Source: JBGTLA01 sp041744375
GTDB lineage: Bacteria; Actinomycetota; Acidimicrobiia; Spongiisociales; ZC4RG35
Direction of reading: 5' to 3'
Assembly (NCBI GenBank): GCA_041744375.1
Contig: JBGTLA010000038.1
Span: 1-13,497, forward strand
DNA length: 13,497 nucleotides
Under the pieces are notes generated by a model. It did no database searches, had not been told where the DNA came from, and worked only from the letters and a program-made list of their open reading frames with translations. Below are positions 7,020-13,497 of this stretch, piece by piece; positions within the stretch are counted from its first letter, which is position 1; the number at the start of each line of letters is the position of its first letter. The position numbers and the translations under genes are program-made.

Positions 7020-7045
7020 CGAGGGCGGGCGGATTGACACGGTTG

Positions 7046-7070
7046 CGGGGTCCGGAGCCGGTCTACCCCG
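7046..7070. terminator. Inverted repeat in the convergent spacer (leftmost)
   Basis: The arms cggggt (7046-7051) and accccg (7065-7070) pair perfectly around a 13-base loop. It sits between two convergent genes and could act in either direction. There is no T-run. Confidence 0.3.
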
Positions 7071-7104
7071 GTGCTCATTGGCTTGGCCGGTCGTCGATCG
7101 GGGC

Positions 7105-7138
7105 GTCCCCTTGGGGGGACATGCACACAGTCTGCATG
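7105..7138. terminator. Two adjacent hairpins in the convergent spacer
   Basis: The first is gtcccc-ttgg-ggggac (7105-7120). The second is catgca-cacagtc-tgcatg (7120-7138), which shares its first base with the end of the first. Both have perfect six-base arms. The position, downstream of both convergent genes, suggests bidirectional termination. The second repeats the arms seen at 1844-1859. Confidence 0.4.
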
Positions 7139-7154
7139 ACCAGTTCTCGCCTGT

Positions 7155-7169
7155 TTCGGTTGGTCCGAA
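7155..7169. terminator. Hairpin just past the ppk2 stop
   Basis: The sequence ttcgg-ttggt-ccgaa is a perfect five-pair stem beginning 17 bases beyond the ppk2 stop codon on the minus strand. It has no T-run. It is probably part of the same bidirectional termination zone. Confidence 0.35.
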
Positions 7170-7186
7170 GGGAGCGTGGGCCGAGG

Positions 7187-7996
7187 TCAGTCGATGGTGA
7201 TGTCGGAGAGGTCTTCGTGGTTCTCGGGGTAGGCGAGATCCATCCCTTCCATCAGGTCGACCATGATTTCGCCGATCACCAGCTTGCGGTACCACTTTCG
7301 ATCGCCGGGAACGACATACCAGGGGGCATGCTCGGTCGAGGTGCGGGCCAGCATCTCCGAGTAGGCCTCTATGTATTGGTCCCACCGGGCTCGCGTGGTC
7401 AGATCGCCGGAGTCGAACTTCCAGTGCTTGGAGACGTCGTCGAGGCGTGACTGGAGACGTTCCCGCTGCTCCTCGGCGGATATGTGGATGAAGAACTTGA
7501 CGATGGCCGTGCCTTCGTCGGCCAAGAGGCGCTCGAAGTCGACGATGTGGTCGTATCTCCGCTCCCACCGATCTTCCTCCACCAAATTCTCTACTCTCAC
7601 CACCAGAACATCCTCGTAATGGCTGCGGTTGAAGATGGAGATGTGGCCATCGGCGGGCACATGCGGATGAACCCGCCACAGGTAGTCGTGAGCGAGTTCG
7701 ATCGGTGTGGGTTGCTTGAAAGAGGTCACTCTGACGCCCTGGGGATTCATGCGGCCGAACACGTCGCGGATCGTGGAGTCCTTTCCGGCTGTGTCCATCG
7801 CCTGGAGAACCACCAGAAGCCGTCGGTCTCCTTGGGCGTAGAAGACGTCCTGGAGGCGGGCCAGGTCCCGGGCAAGGTCTTTCACCCGTGACCTTCCGGC
7901 TGCTTTGCCCTCGCTCCAGTTCTGATCGGAACGGGTCGGGAAATCGGCGAGGTCGACCGCTTGCCCCGGTCGAACTCGGAATGCGTCATGCGCCAT
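7187..7996 (-). CDS. ppk2: PPK2-family polyphosphate kinase (polyphosphate:nucleotide phosphotransferase)
   Basis: A 269-residue cytoplasmic enzyme that moves phosphate between polyphosphate and nucleotides. The Walker A-type loop MDTAGKDST is at 67-75. It is followed by the PPK2-typical FGRMNPQGVRVTSFKQPTP stretch (80-98), HVPADGHISIFNRSHYEDVLV (112-132) with the Walker B-like aspartate region, and the basic lid region around SKHWKFDSGDL. The length and single kinase domain fit the one-domain PPK2 group. Whether it favours mono- or diphosphates cannot be read safely. The ATG at 7996 is preceded on its strand by AGGGTGG four bases away, a usable ribosome binding site. It is divergent from comEA and convergent with the HExxH gene, so it is probably its own transcript. 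Confidence 0.95.
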   Translation of the reverse strand: MAHDAFRVRPGQAVDLADFPTRSDQNWSEGKAAGRSRVKDLARDLARLQDVFYAQGDRRLLVVLQAMDTAGKDSTIRDVFGRMNPQGVRVTSFKQPTPIELAHDYLWRVHPHVPADGHISIFNRSHYEDVLVVRVENLVEEDRWERRYDHIVDFERLLADEGTAIVKFFIHISAEEQRERLQSRLDDVSKHWKFDSGDLTTRARWDQYIEAYSEMLARTSTEHAPWYVVPGDRKWYRKLVIGEIMVDLMEGMDLAYPENHEDLSDITID

Positions 7997-8120
7997 GGTT
8001 CCACCCTACCGACCGCCGGCGTCGCGGCCGGCCCGACAGCCCCCGGGCGAGGGGGTGGTATCGGAGGTCGGAGTGTTGTAGAAGGCAGGGACGGGCGATT
8101 GCGCCGGGAGTGGAGAACGC
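7997..8120. promoter_or_regulatory. Divergent ppk2/comEA promoter region with two hairpins
   Basis: This 124-base spacer should hold promoters for ppk2 (left) and the comEA operon (right). It contains gccggc-gtcgcg-gccggc (8015-8032) and ccccc-gggcga-ggggg (8040-8055). GGAG at 8112-8115, five bases before the comEA ATG, is a good ribosome binding site. No clear -35/-10 pair could be recognised. Confidence 0.5.
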
Positions 8121-8690
8121 ATGGAATCACGCTGGGTGGCCGCCCTGGCCGTGGCGGCGCTGTCTGTCGGCGCCGGCATCTGGTGGGGGAGCGGAGTCGC
8201 CGTCCCCACCACGACACCGTCACCTTTGCCCGAAGCGGTCTGTGTGGAGGACTCTTCCGAGCCTGCGGTGAGCTTGTCCGTGCACGTCGCCGGTTGGGTG
8301 ATGTCGCCCGGCGTGGTCGAAGTGCCTCACGGGGCACGCGTGGCGGATGCGGTGGCGGCGGCGGGGGGCACGAGGCCGGGTGCCTCCCTAGAGGCGATCA
8401 ACCTCGCCCAGGTGCTAGCCGATGGTCAACAGGTCGTCGTGCCCGGGCCGGGAGCCCGCTCGGTGCTCCTCCCCGATGGTGGCGCCACCTCCGCCGGCTT
8501 GATTGGGCTCAACACGGCCTCGGCAGCCGACCTGCAGGCACTGCCGGGTGTTGGCCCCGTGCTGGCCGAGCGCATTGTCGCTCATCGGGAGGCGGTGGGC
8601 GGCTACCACGAAGTCGAGGACCTCCTCGACGTAGCCGGGATAGGGGAGGCGAAACTGGCCTCGATTCGCGACCTGGTGGCGGTGCCCTGA
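8121..8690 (+). CDS. comEA: ComEA-like competence DNA-binding protein
   Basis: A 189-residue membrane-anchored DNA receptor for natural transformation. Residues 5-22 are an uncleaved hydrophobic anchor. A Thr/Pro spacer (29-37) follows. Residues 51-108 form an SLBB-type domain (LSVHVAGWVMSPGVVEVPHG, then a VVVPG end). Residues 128-188 hold paired helix-hairpin-helix motifs: LNTASAADLQALPGVGPVLAERI (130-152) and LLDVAGIGEAKLASI (168-182), which bind the DNA backbone without sequence preference. The whole order is that of Gram-positive ComEA. GGAG five bases before the ATG supports the start. It heads the operon and runs directly into comEC. Confidence 0.94.
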   Translation: MESRWVAALAVAALSVGAGIWWGSGVAVPTTTPSPLPEAVCVEDSSEPAVSLSVHVAGWVMSPGVVEVPHGARVADAVAAAGGTRPGASLEAINLAQVLADGQQVVVPGPGARSVLLPDGGATSAGLIGLNTASAADLQALPGVGPVLAERIVAHREAVGGYHEVEDLLDVAGIGEAKLASIRDLVAVP

Positions 8691-8713
8691 TCTGGGTCAT
8701 CAACCGTCGCTCG

Positions 8714-10834
8714 GTGGTGGCGCTGGCGGTGGCGGCCGGGGTGTGGTCGTCGGCTGTTGCTGCCCGTTGGTGGGGGATCTGGGGTGTGGCTGCAGTGTGC
8801 CTCTCGGTGCTGGCCGTGCTGGCGTTCGTTCCGAGGCGACGGACCGTGGCAATGGCCCTGGTGCTCATGGTGGCCGGGGGCTGGTCGGGTGTGGTCTCGA
8901 TCGCCCGCGAGGAGGCCGTGCTCGAGTTCCACACCGTCGCCGCCTCCGGTGAGGCCGGCTTGCGGCTGACCACCGATCCACGCGCCGGGCGTCACGGCTG
9001 GTGGGCTCTGGCGCTGGCCGACCCCCCCGAGAAAGACCGTCCCCGGGCCGTGCCCATGCTGGTGACGTTCGAGGACGACCCGGGCTTGATCGCCGGAGAG
9101 TGGCTCCTGGTGGAAGGCCGCCGCATCCCGCGCAGCGGCAGGGCCGGCGGACGAGCCTATTCGGGCGTGGTGACGGTGACGGAGGTGGTGCACTCCGCCG
9201 GTGAGAAGGGTCCGTGGTGGCTGGCGGGCAACGCTGTCCGCCGGCGAGCGTTGGAGCCGCTGCGGGACGCCGGACCGCGACGCGCCCTCCTGGCCGGCTT
9301 TCTGGTCGGCGATACCTCGGGTCTGTCCGTGACCGACATCGAGGCGATACGACGCACTGGATTGGCTCATCTCGTGGCCGTATCGGGGAGGAACGTGGCC
9401 TTGTTCTTGGGCCTGGCGCTGGTGGCACTCGGCCCGCTCGCGGCCGGCCCGCGTCGGCGGGCAGCTTTCGGTCTGGCCGCCTTGGTGGTGTTGACGGTCG
9501 CAACCCGGTTCACACCGTCGGTCGTGAGGGCGTCGGTCATGGCTGGTTTGTTGCTGGTGGGACGCGTGGGAGGTTGGGCGCTGGATGCCGCCACCGCCTT
9601 GGCCGTCACCGTCGTATTGGTAGTCGTGACCTCCGGCGCCATGGCCACAGACGTCGGCTTCACCCTCTCGGCTCTCGCCACCCTCGGGGTTCTGGTTGGT
9701 AGCCGCCTCCGCCCCAAGTCTCTGCCTCGCCCCCTGGCCGCCACGCTGGGCGCCACCGTCGGGGCCCAGGTGGCAGTTGCTCCTGTTCTCCTGTCGGTCT
9801 TCGGGTCGGTCCCGTTGATGGCTCCGGTGACCAACATGGTGGCGGGTCCGATGATGGTGCTATCCACCGCGGTGGGGGCCGTGGGGGTCGCCAGTGGAAT
9901 CGAGCCCCTCATCTCCTTGGCGGAGGCCGGCGCCGGTGTGGTGCTGGCAGTGGCACGTCTGGGAGCGAGTTGGCCTCAGCTCGGTTGGGCCGGGGCTGCC
10001 ACGTCGGTGGCGGTGACGGGGTTGCTGGCGATACGCCGGACGCGACCGGCGGTGGCACTGGCGGGTGCGGTGATGGTGGCGATCGCACTGGTCGGCGACG
10101 GCGCCAGGACTTTCGATCCTCCGGCCGCGGTGGTGTTCGACGTCGGCCAAGGAGACGCCGTCGTGGTGATGGGTGCTCAGGGCGCGACGATGCTGGTAGA
10201 CGGCGGTCCCGATCCTGCCCTTCTCGGGTCGAAACTGGCGTCTTCGGGCATCACCTCGTTGGACCTGGTGGTACTCACGCACGTGCACGCCGACCACGCC
10301 GCCGGCTTGCTGGCCGTGGTCGGACGCATGCCGGTCGGCGAGATGTGGTTGCCTGCCGGCCCTCATCGCACCAGCTCGGGCGATGCGGTTGCGGCGGCGG
10401 CCGAGTCGGCCGGTGTGGCGGTTCGCTCCCCGCCGGTCGGCTCCACAGTCCGTCTCGACGACGTGACGATCGAGGTGCTCGGTCCCGTCCGCCGTTACGC
10501 CGGCCCCAACGACCAATCGGTCGTGCTGCGGGTCAGGGTCGGAAACGGTCCCACCCTGCTCCTGACCGGGGACGTGGAGACACATGCCCAAGCCGACCTA
10601 GTCGGTATCGAGGCCGACATCCTCAAGGTTCCCCACCAGGGGGCCGCCACCTCCGATCTCGACTGGTTGGCGGGCATCGGGGCGAGCTTGGCGGTGATCC
10701 CCGTCGGGCCCAACCAGTTCGGCCATCCGGCCCCGGAAGTGGTTGCGACTCTGGAGGAATCGGGGGCGACGGTGAAGCGAACCGACATGCACGGCGACGT
10801 TGTCGTACCGCTTGCCTCCTCGGCGTCGGATTGA
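8714..10834 (+). CDS. comEC: ComEC/Rec2-type DNA uptake channel with metallo-beta-lactamase domain
   Basis: A roughly 706-residue inner-membrane protein that passes single-stranded DNA into the cell during transformation. N-terminal transmembrane segments are followed by an OB-fold-like soluble region (about 72-170). The Competence membrane core (about 180-440) has the signature GLAHLVAVSGRN at 216-227. The C-terminal metallo-beta-lactamase-like domain shows FDVGQGD (475-481), THVHADHAAG (522-531) with metal-binding His/Asp residues, LTGDVE (617-622) and PHQG (640-643), so the nuclease-like site looks intact. The frame is open far upstream across comEA, but that stretch has no family match. 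No ATG lies near the expected N-terminus: the GTG at 8714 is my choice, GTG 8717 or a CTG at 8687 overlapping the comEA stop are alternatives. Confidence 0.92.
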   Translation: MVALAVAAGVWSSAVAARWWGIWGVAAVCLSVLAVLAFVPRRRTVAMALVLMVAGGWSGVVSIAREEAVLEFHTVAASGEAGLRLTTDPRAGRHGWWALALADPPEKDRPRAVPMLVTFEDDPGLIAGEWLLVEGRRIPRSGRAGGRAYSGVVTVTEVVHSAGEKGPWWLAGNAVRRRALEPLRDAGPRRALLAGFLVGDTSGLSVTDIEAIRRTGLAHLVAVSGRNVALFLGLALVALGPLAAGPRRRAAFGLAALVVLTVATRFTPSVVRASVMAGLLLVGRVGGWALDAATALAVTVVLVVVTSGAMATDVGFTLSALATLGVLVGSRLRPKSLPRPLAATLGATVGAQVAVAPVLLSVFGSVPLMAPVTNMVAGPMMVLSTAVGAVGVASGIEPLISLAEAGAGVVLAVARLGASWPQLGWAGAATSVAVTGLLAIRRTRPAVALAGAVMVAIALVGDGARTFDPPAAVVFDVGQGDAVVVMGAQGATMLVDGGPDPALLGSKLASSGITSLDLVVLTHVHADHAAGLLAVVGRMPVGEMWLPAGPHRTSSGDAVAAAAESAGVAVRSPPVGSTVRLDDVTIEVLGPVRRYAGPNDQSVVLRVRVGNGPTLLLTGDVETHAQADLVGIEADILKVPHQGAATSDLDWLAGIGASLAVIPVGPNQFGHPAPEVVATLEESGATVKRTDMHGDVVVPLASSASD

Positions 10835-10843
10835 CCTAAGCCC

Positions 10844-10863
10844 CCCGGGAGTTGAAACTCGGG
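10844..10863 (+). promoter_or_regulatory. Hairpin before the DHPS-like gene
   Basis: ccc (10844-10846) and gagt (10849-10852) face actc-ggg (10857-10863) around a tgaa tetraloop, with two bulged G residues. The structure ends two bases before the ATG and occupies the place of a ribosome binding site. It may limit translation or mark a partial stop after comEC. Confidence 0.25.
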
Positions 10864-10865
10864 TC

Positions 10866-11681
10866 ATGCCCACGAGCATCGTCAAGGCGGGCCACCATGC
10901 CCTCGAGTTCGGCGGAGTGACCCACGTGATGGGAGTCATCAATCTGTCGCCGGAGTCGAAGAACATCCACACCGTGGTGGCCGGTCCCGCCGAGGCGCTG
11001 GAGCTAGCCCGTCGCTACCGGAGTTGGGGCGCCGACCTCGTCGACGTGGGCGGCCAATCCTCCCACTTCGACAACCCCACCCTGGAGACTCGGGTCGAGA
11101 TAGACCGGCTGTGCCCGGCGGTGGAGGCACTCGCCAATGCCGGGTTCGTCGTGTCGGTGGACACCTGGAGGTCAGAGGTGGCCGAAGCGGCAATTGCGGC
11201 GGGAGCCGTGATTGTCAACGATACCGGAGGGATGCGATCTCGGGAGATGCGCGCCGTGATCGCCCGCTCCGATGCTGCGGTGATAGCCGTGCACGTGGAC
11301 GGCGACAACCCTCACTCTGTTGCAAACGTGACAGACACGCCGGACAAGGCTGCCATGATTGCCGCTCGTTTCCGGGCGCTCATCGGAGAGCTGGAGCCGC
11401 GCCTCCGAGAGCGATTGCTGCTGGACCCGGGGATCGCCATCAACTATCGAGGTGACTATGCCGCCTACACGAGGCTTCAGCTAGAAGTGATCCGTTCCAT
11501 CGATGTGCTGGCGGAGGTGGGTCGACCCTTTCTCATTCCGATCCCGCGCAAACAGGACATCAGTTGGGTCAGCGCCTACATCGCCATGAGCCTTGAGTAC
11601 GGAGCCGACATGATCCGGGTTCACGATGTCGCGCTCGCCGCTGACCTGGTGCGACTGTGGGGTCGGGGGACTTCTAGTTGA
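10866..11681 (+). CDS. Divergent dihydropteroate-synthase-like (pterin-binding) protein
   Basis: A 271-residue TIM-barrel protein of the pterin-binding family, related to FolP, which joins a dihydropterin to p-aminobenzoate. Conserved parts are VMGVINLSP (21-29), GADLVDVGGQSS (55-66), VSVDTWRSEVAEAA (96-109), VNDTGGM (117-123), LLDPGI (185-190), PRKQ (227-230) and IRVHDV (250-255). By alignment from memory, counterparts of E. coli N22, D96, N115, D185, K221, R255 and H257 are present. The loops are not typical: TPDSFSDGG is replaced by SPESKNIHT, GGESTRPG by GGQSSHFD, and DPGIGFGK by DPGIAINY. The pterin pocket seems kept and the second-substrate site changed. The ATG is 31 bases after comEC. 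The stop overlaps the next gene. It could be a diverged FolP or an enzyme with another acceptor. Confidence 0.85.
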   Translation: MPTSIVKAGHHALEFGGVTHVMGVINLSPESKNIHTVVAGPAEALELARRYRSWGADLVDVGGQSSHFDNPTLETRVEIDRLCPAVEALANAGFVVSVDTWRSEVAEAAIAAGAVIVNDTGGMRSREMRAVIARSDAAVIAVHVDGDNPHSVANVTDTPDKAAMIAARFRALIGELEPRLRERLLLDPGIAINYRGDYAAYTRLQLEVIRSIDVLAEVGRPFLIPIPRKQDISWVSAYIAMSLEYGADMIRVHDVALAADLVRLWGRGTSS

Positions 11682-12133
11682 GCAGCCTCGAACCTCTCGG
11701 TCCCGCCGCCCTCGTGATCCGCCGGACGCGGATCGTGCTGGAGGGAGCGGTGGGTGTCATCGTGCTGGCGGCGGCGTGGACGGCCGTTCGACGGGTGTGG
11801 GACGTGCATCTCACCGTGTGGGCCTTGGTCGCAGTTGGCGCCATCGTCTTTGTGGGGGCGTGGTTGTGGGCCGGAGTCGATCATCGGCGCTGGGGCTGGC
11901 GGTTGGGTGAGGATCTCTTCGAAGTACAACGAGGGGTCATCGTGCGTCAGACAGCCCTGGTGCCGCGTAGCCGAATCCAGAACGTCACGACATCGGCCGG
12001 CCCCCTCCAGACCCGCTTCGGATTGGTCACGTTGACGGTGCACACGGCCGGAGCCCGAACGCGCAACGTCTCCATCGAGGATCTCGATGTCGGGCATGCC
12101 GAGGCGATCCGTCGGCGGCTCGGGCTCGCCTGA
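11678..12133 (+). CDS. YdbS-like bacterial PH-domain membrane protein
   Basis: A 151-residue membrane protein. Two hydrophobic helices (about 18-36 and 45-65) are followed by one bacterial PH domain (bPH2 type, about 72-149) with WRLGEDLFEVQRGVIVRQ, PRSRIQNV and RFGLVTLTVHTAG, the usual succession of motifs. This is the small partner of the YdbS/YdbT arrangement known from Bacillus. Function in this lineage is unknown. The TTG start overlaps the DHPS-like stop as TTGA (11678-11681), a coupling overlap. A GTG at 11714 is a less likely alternative. The larger PH protein starts one base after its stop. Confidence 0.85.
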   Translation: MSSLEPLGPAALVIRRTRIVLEGAVGVIVLAAAWTAVRRVWDVHLTVWALVAVGAIVFVGAWLWAGVDHRRWGWRLGEDLFEVQRGVIVRQTALVPRSRIQNVTTSAGPLQTRFGLVTLTVHTAGARTRNVSIEDLDVGHAEAIRRRLGLA

Positions 12134-12134
12134 G

Positions 12135-13497
12135 ATGTCGGAACGGCTCCATTCTGCCGAGTGGCGCCGTCTGCATCCCCTGACGATCGTGAAGGAGCTC
12201 GGAGCGGTGGCGTGGGCCTTCGTGGGGGCCGTGGTGCTGGACTTCTCGCTACCCGGCCTCCCCGAGGACTTCGAGAACACCGAGGCTCTCATCGCGGTAG
12301 GCGTTTTCACCTTCGCCATCATCCGCTATCTCTTCATCGGATATCGGTTGACTGATCGGACCCTTGAGTTGCGGCGGGGTGTGCTCATCAAACGACACCG
12401 TTCCATGCCCCTGGATCGAGTCCAGTCGGTGGGGGTGAGGACCGGATTCATCGGGCGATTCCTGGGGGTCTCTTCAGTCGAGGTGTCGGCCGCCGACACC
12501 GAGGAGATCGCCCTGTCTTACGTTTCGCTGCACGACGCCGGCTGGCTGCGGCGACTCCTCGACCCCGATGACGAGGTCGCCGCCGAGTGGGGCGCCGGGA
12601 AGGCGAAAGTACCGCTCGCCCGGGTCGACCCTGGCCAGCTCGTTGTCTATGCCGTCACCGACACGGGAGTGGTGATAGGGCTTCTGGCGGCCGTGGTCGG
12701 GATCGTCTTCATGGTCATCGCCGGGGTGGTGATAGCCCCGTTGCTGGTGGTGGTCCCCCTGTGGTGGCCGATCCTGCGGGCGATGGGATTGGTGAGCTTC
12801 GAGTCGTGGATCGAGAATGACCGGCTGCGGGTGACGCGAGGCCTGCTCAACCGCCGGGAGACGGACGCTCCGCTCGCTCGAGTCCAGACCATCCGGGTCG
12901 ATCGTCCGCCGTTGCGGCGGCTGACCGGCCATGAGACCGTGGAGTTGGCCACCGGGGACATCAGCGGGTCGCTCGATGACGCGCTCAGTGATGGGTTGGT
13001 GGCCCCACTGGTGCCGATCGGCGAGTGGAGGTGGCTGGCTCAAGAGATCATCGGACGTGTCGAGCTCGGCGAGACGGACCTACGCCGGCCGTCGCGTCTG
13101 GCCATCCGCCGGGCAGTCGTGCGTGGAGTCGTGGTGTCAATGATCGTGGCGGTGCTGGCGGGCGTCGCCGGGTGGGTGGCCGGCGTCGGTCAGCTCCCGG
13201 CGTGGGGTTCGCTGGTAGTCGGAGTGGCCGCTTCCATCGTTTACGCCCGGGCCAGGTGGAGGAGGCTGGGATGGGTGGCCGACGGTGACCACCTGCTGGT
13301 CCGGAGAGGGGTGGTTCGTCACACATTGGCCGTGGTACCGGTGGGGAAGGTTCAGGATGTGACGGTGCGCGCCACGTTCTTTCAGCGCCGACTCGATCTG
13401 GCCACCGTGGTGGTCGACACCGCCGGGGTCGCCGTGGCCGGGAACGTCCGAGCGATCGACCTGAAGTCAGCCGACGCCGACCGCCTGGCGCGCCACC
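12135..13497 (+). CDS. YdbT-like protein with three bacterial PH domains (partial, cut by window end)
   Basis: The frame from ATG 12135 runs without a stop to the window edge, giving at least 454 residues. Two N-terminal hydrophobic helices (about 20-40 and 49-70) lead into PH domain 1 (about 70-150: YRLTDRTLELRRGVLIKR, PLDRVQSV, RFLGVSSVEV). A long hydrophobic stretch (about 176-214) follows, then PH domain 2 (about 222-290: NDRLRVTRGLLNRRE, PLARVQTI). A further membrane stretch (about 329-371) precedes PH domain 3 (about 380-454: DGDHLLVRRGVV, PVGKVQDV). This is the layout of YdbT, the large partner of YdbS, and the spacing of one base supports joint action in the membrane. The C-terminus is not visible but should be near, since the third domain is almost complete. 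Confidence 0.88.
   Translation, partial: MSERLHSAEWRRLHPLTIVKELGAVAWAFVGAVVLDFSLPGLPEDFENTEALIAVGVFTFAIIRYLFIGYRLTDRTLELRRGVLIKRHRSMPLDRVQSVGVRTGFIGRFLGVSSVEVSAADTEEIALSYVSLHDAGWLRRLLDPDDEVAAEWGAGKAKVPLARVDPGQLVVYAVTDTGVVIGLLAAVVGIVFMVIAGVVIAPLLVVVPLWWPILRAMGLVSFESWIENDRLRVTRGLLNRRETDAPLARVQTIRVDRPPLRRLTGHETVELATGDISGSLDDALSDGLVAPLVPIGEWRWLAQEIIGRVELGETDLRRPSRLAIRRAVVRGVVVSMIVAVLAGVAGWVAGVGQLPAWGSLVVGVAASIVYARARWRRLGWVADGDHLLVRRGVVRHTLAVVPVGKVQDVTVRATFFQRRLDLATVVVDTAGVAVAGNVRAIDLKSADADRLARH

Noticed and set aside
7014..7186. Small RNA gene in the convergent spacer
   Set aside because: There are several stems but no recognisable promoter, no T-rich terminator and no known RNA motif; termination hairpins are the simpler reading.
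7961..8713. Upstream part of the long open frame that contains comEC
   Set aside because: This stretch overlaps comEA in another frame and translates to low-complexity Arg/Gly sequence. The comEA reading has clear SLBB and helix-hairpin-helix motifs, so the comEC start must be later.
12474..13043. 189-codon minus-strand open frame
   Set aside because: It is antisense to the YdbT-like gene; its His/Pro/Arg-rich translation matches nothing I recognise.

Overview
This is a gene-dense, GC-rich bacterial window of nine complete genes and one cut by the right edge. The GC-rich codon choice, the Thr/Asp/Pro-rich linker behind a lipoprotein signal, the stand-alone LigD-type polymerase and the gene content suggest an uncultured high-GC actinobacterium (possibly Acidimicrobiia-like). 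The taxonomy is an inference only. There is no prophage, insertion sequence, CRISPR array, tRNA or rRNA, and no gene-free stretch reaches 300 bases.

Left block (1-4109, all on the minus strand, read right to left): tyrS (tyrosyl-tRNA synthetase), a stand-alone LigD-type primase/polymerase domain protein, then a lipoprotein family 5 (peptide/nickel type) solute-binding protein. The 103-base gap between the last two holds three consecutive stem-loops. The binding protein is the most unusual item in the window. Its domain order is circularly permuted: the segment that normally starts the mature protein lies in frame at the C-terminus, and the protein begins with what is normally the middle of lobe I.

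Middle block: leuS (leucyl-tRNA synthetase) runs divergently from tyrS and is followed, with overlapping stop and start codons, by a small HExxH putative metallopeptidase. A PPK2-family polyphosphate kinase faces it from the minus strand across a 173-base convergent spacer rich in inverted repeats.

Right block (8121 to the end, plus strand): comEA, comEC, a divergent dihydropteroate-synthase-like protein, and two bacterial PH-domain membrane proteins arranged like the YdbS/YdbT pair. The gaps and overlaps are short, so this looks like one transcription unit. ComEA and ComEC are DNA-uptake proteins. The DHPS-like protein keeps the residues of the pterin pocket but has lost the usual loop signatures around the second-substrate site. 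The last gene has no stop before the window ends.

Most of the window is ordinary housekeeping. The leads worth following are the permuted binding protein, the DHPS-like paralogue in the competence operon, the leuS-coupled small metallopeptidase candidate and the hairpin clusters between genes.
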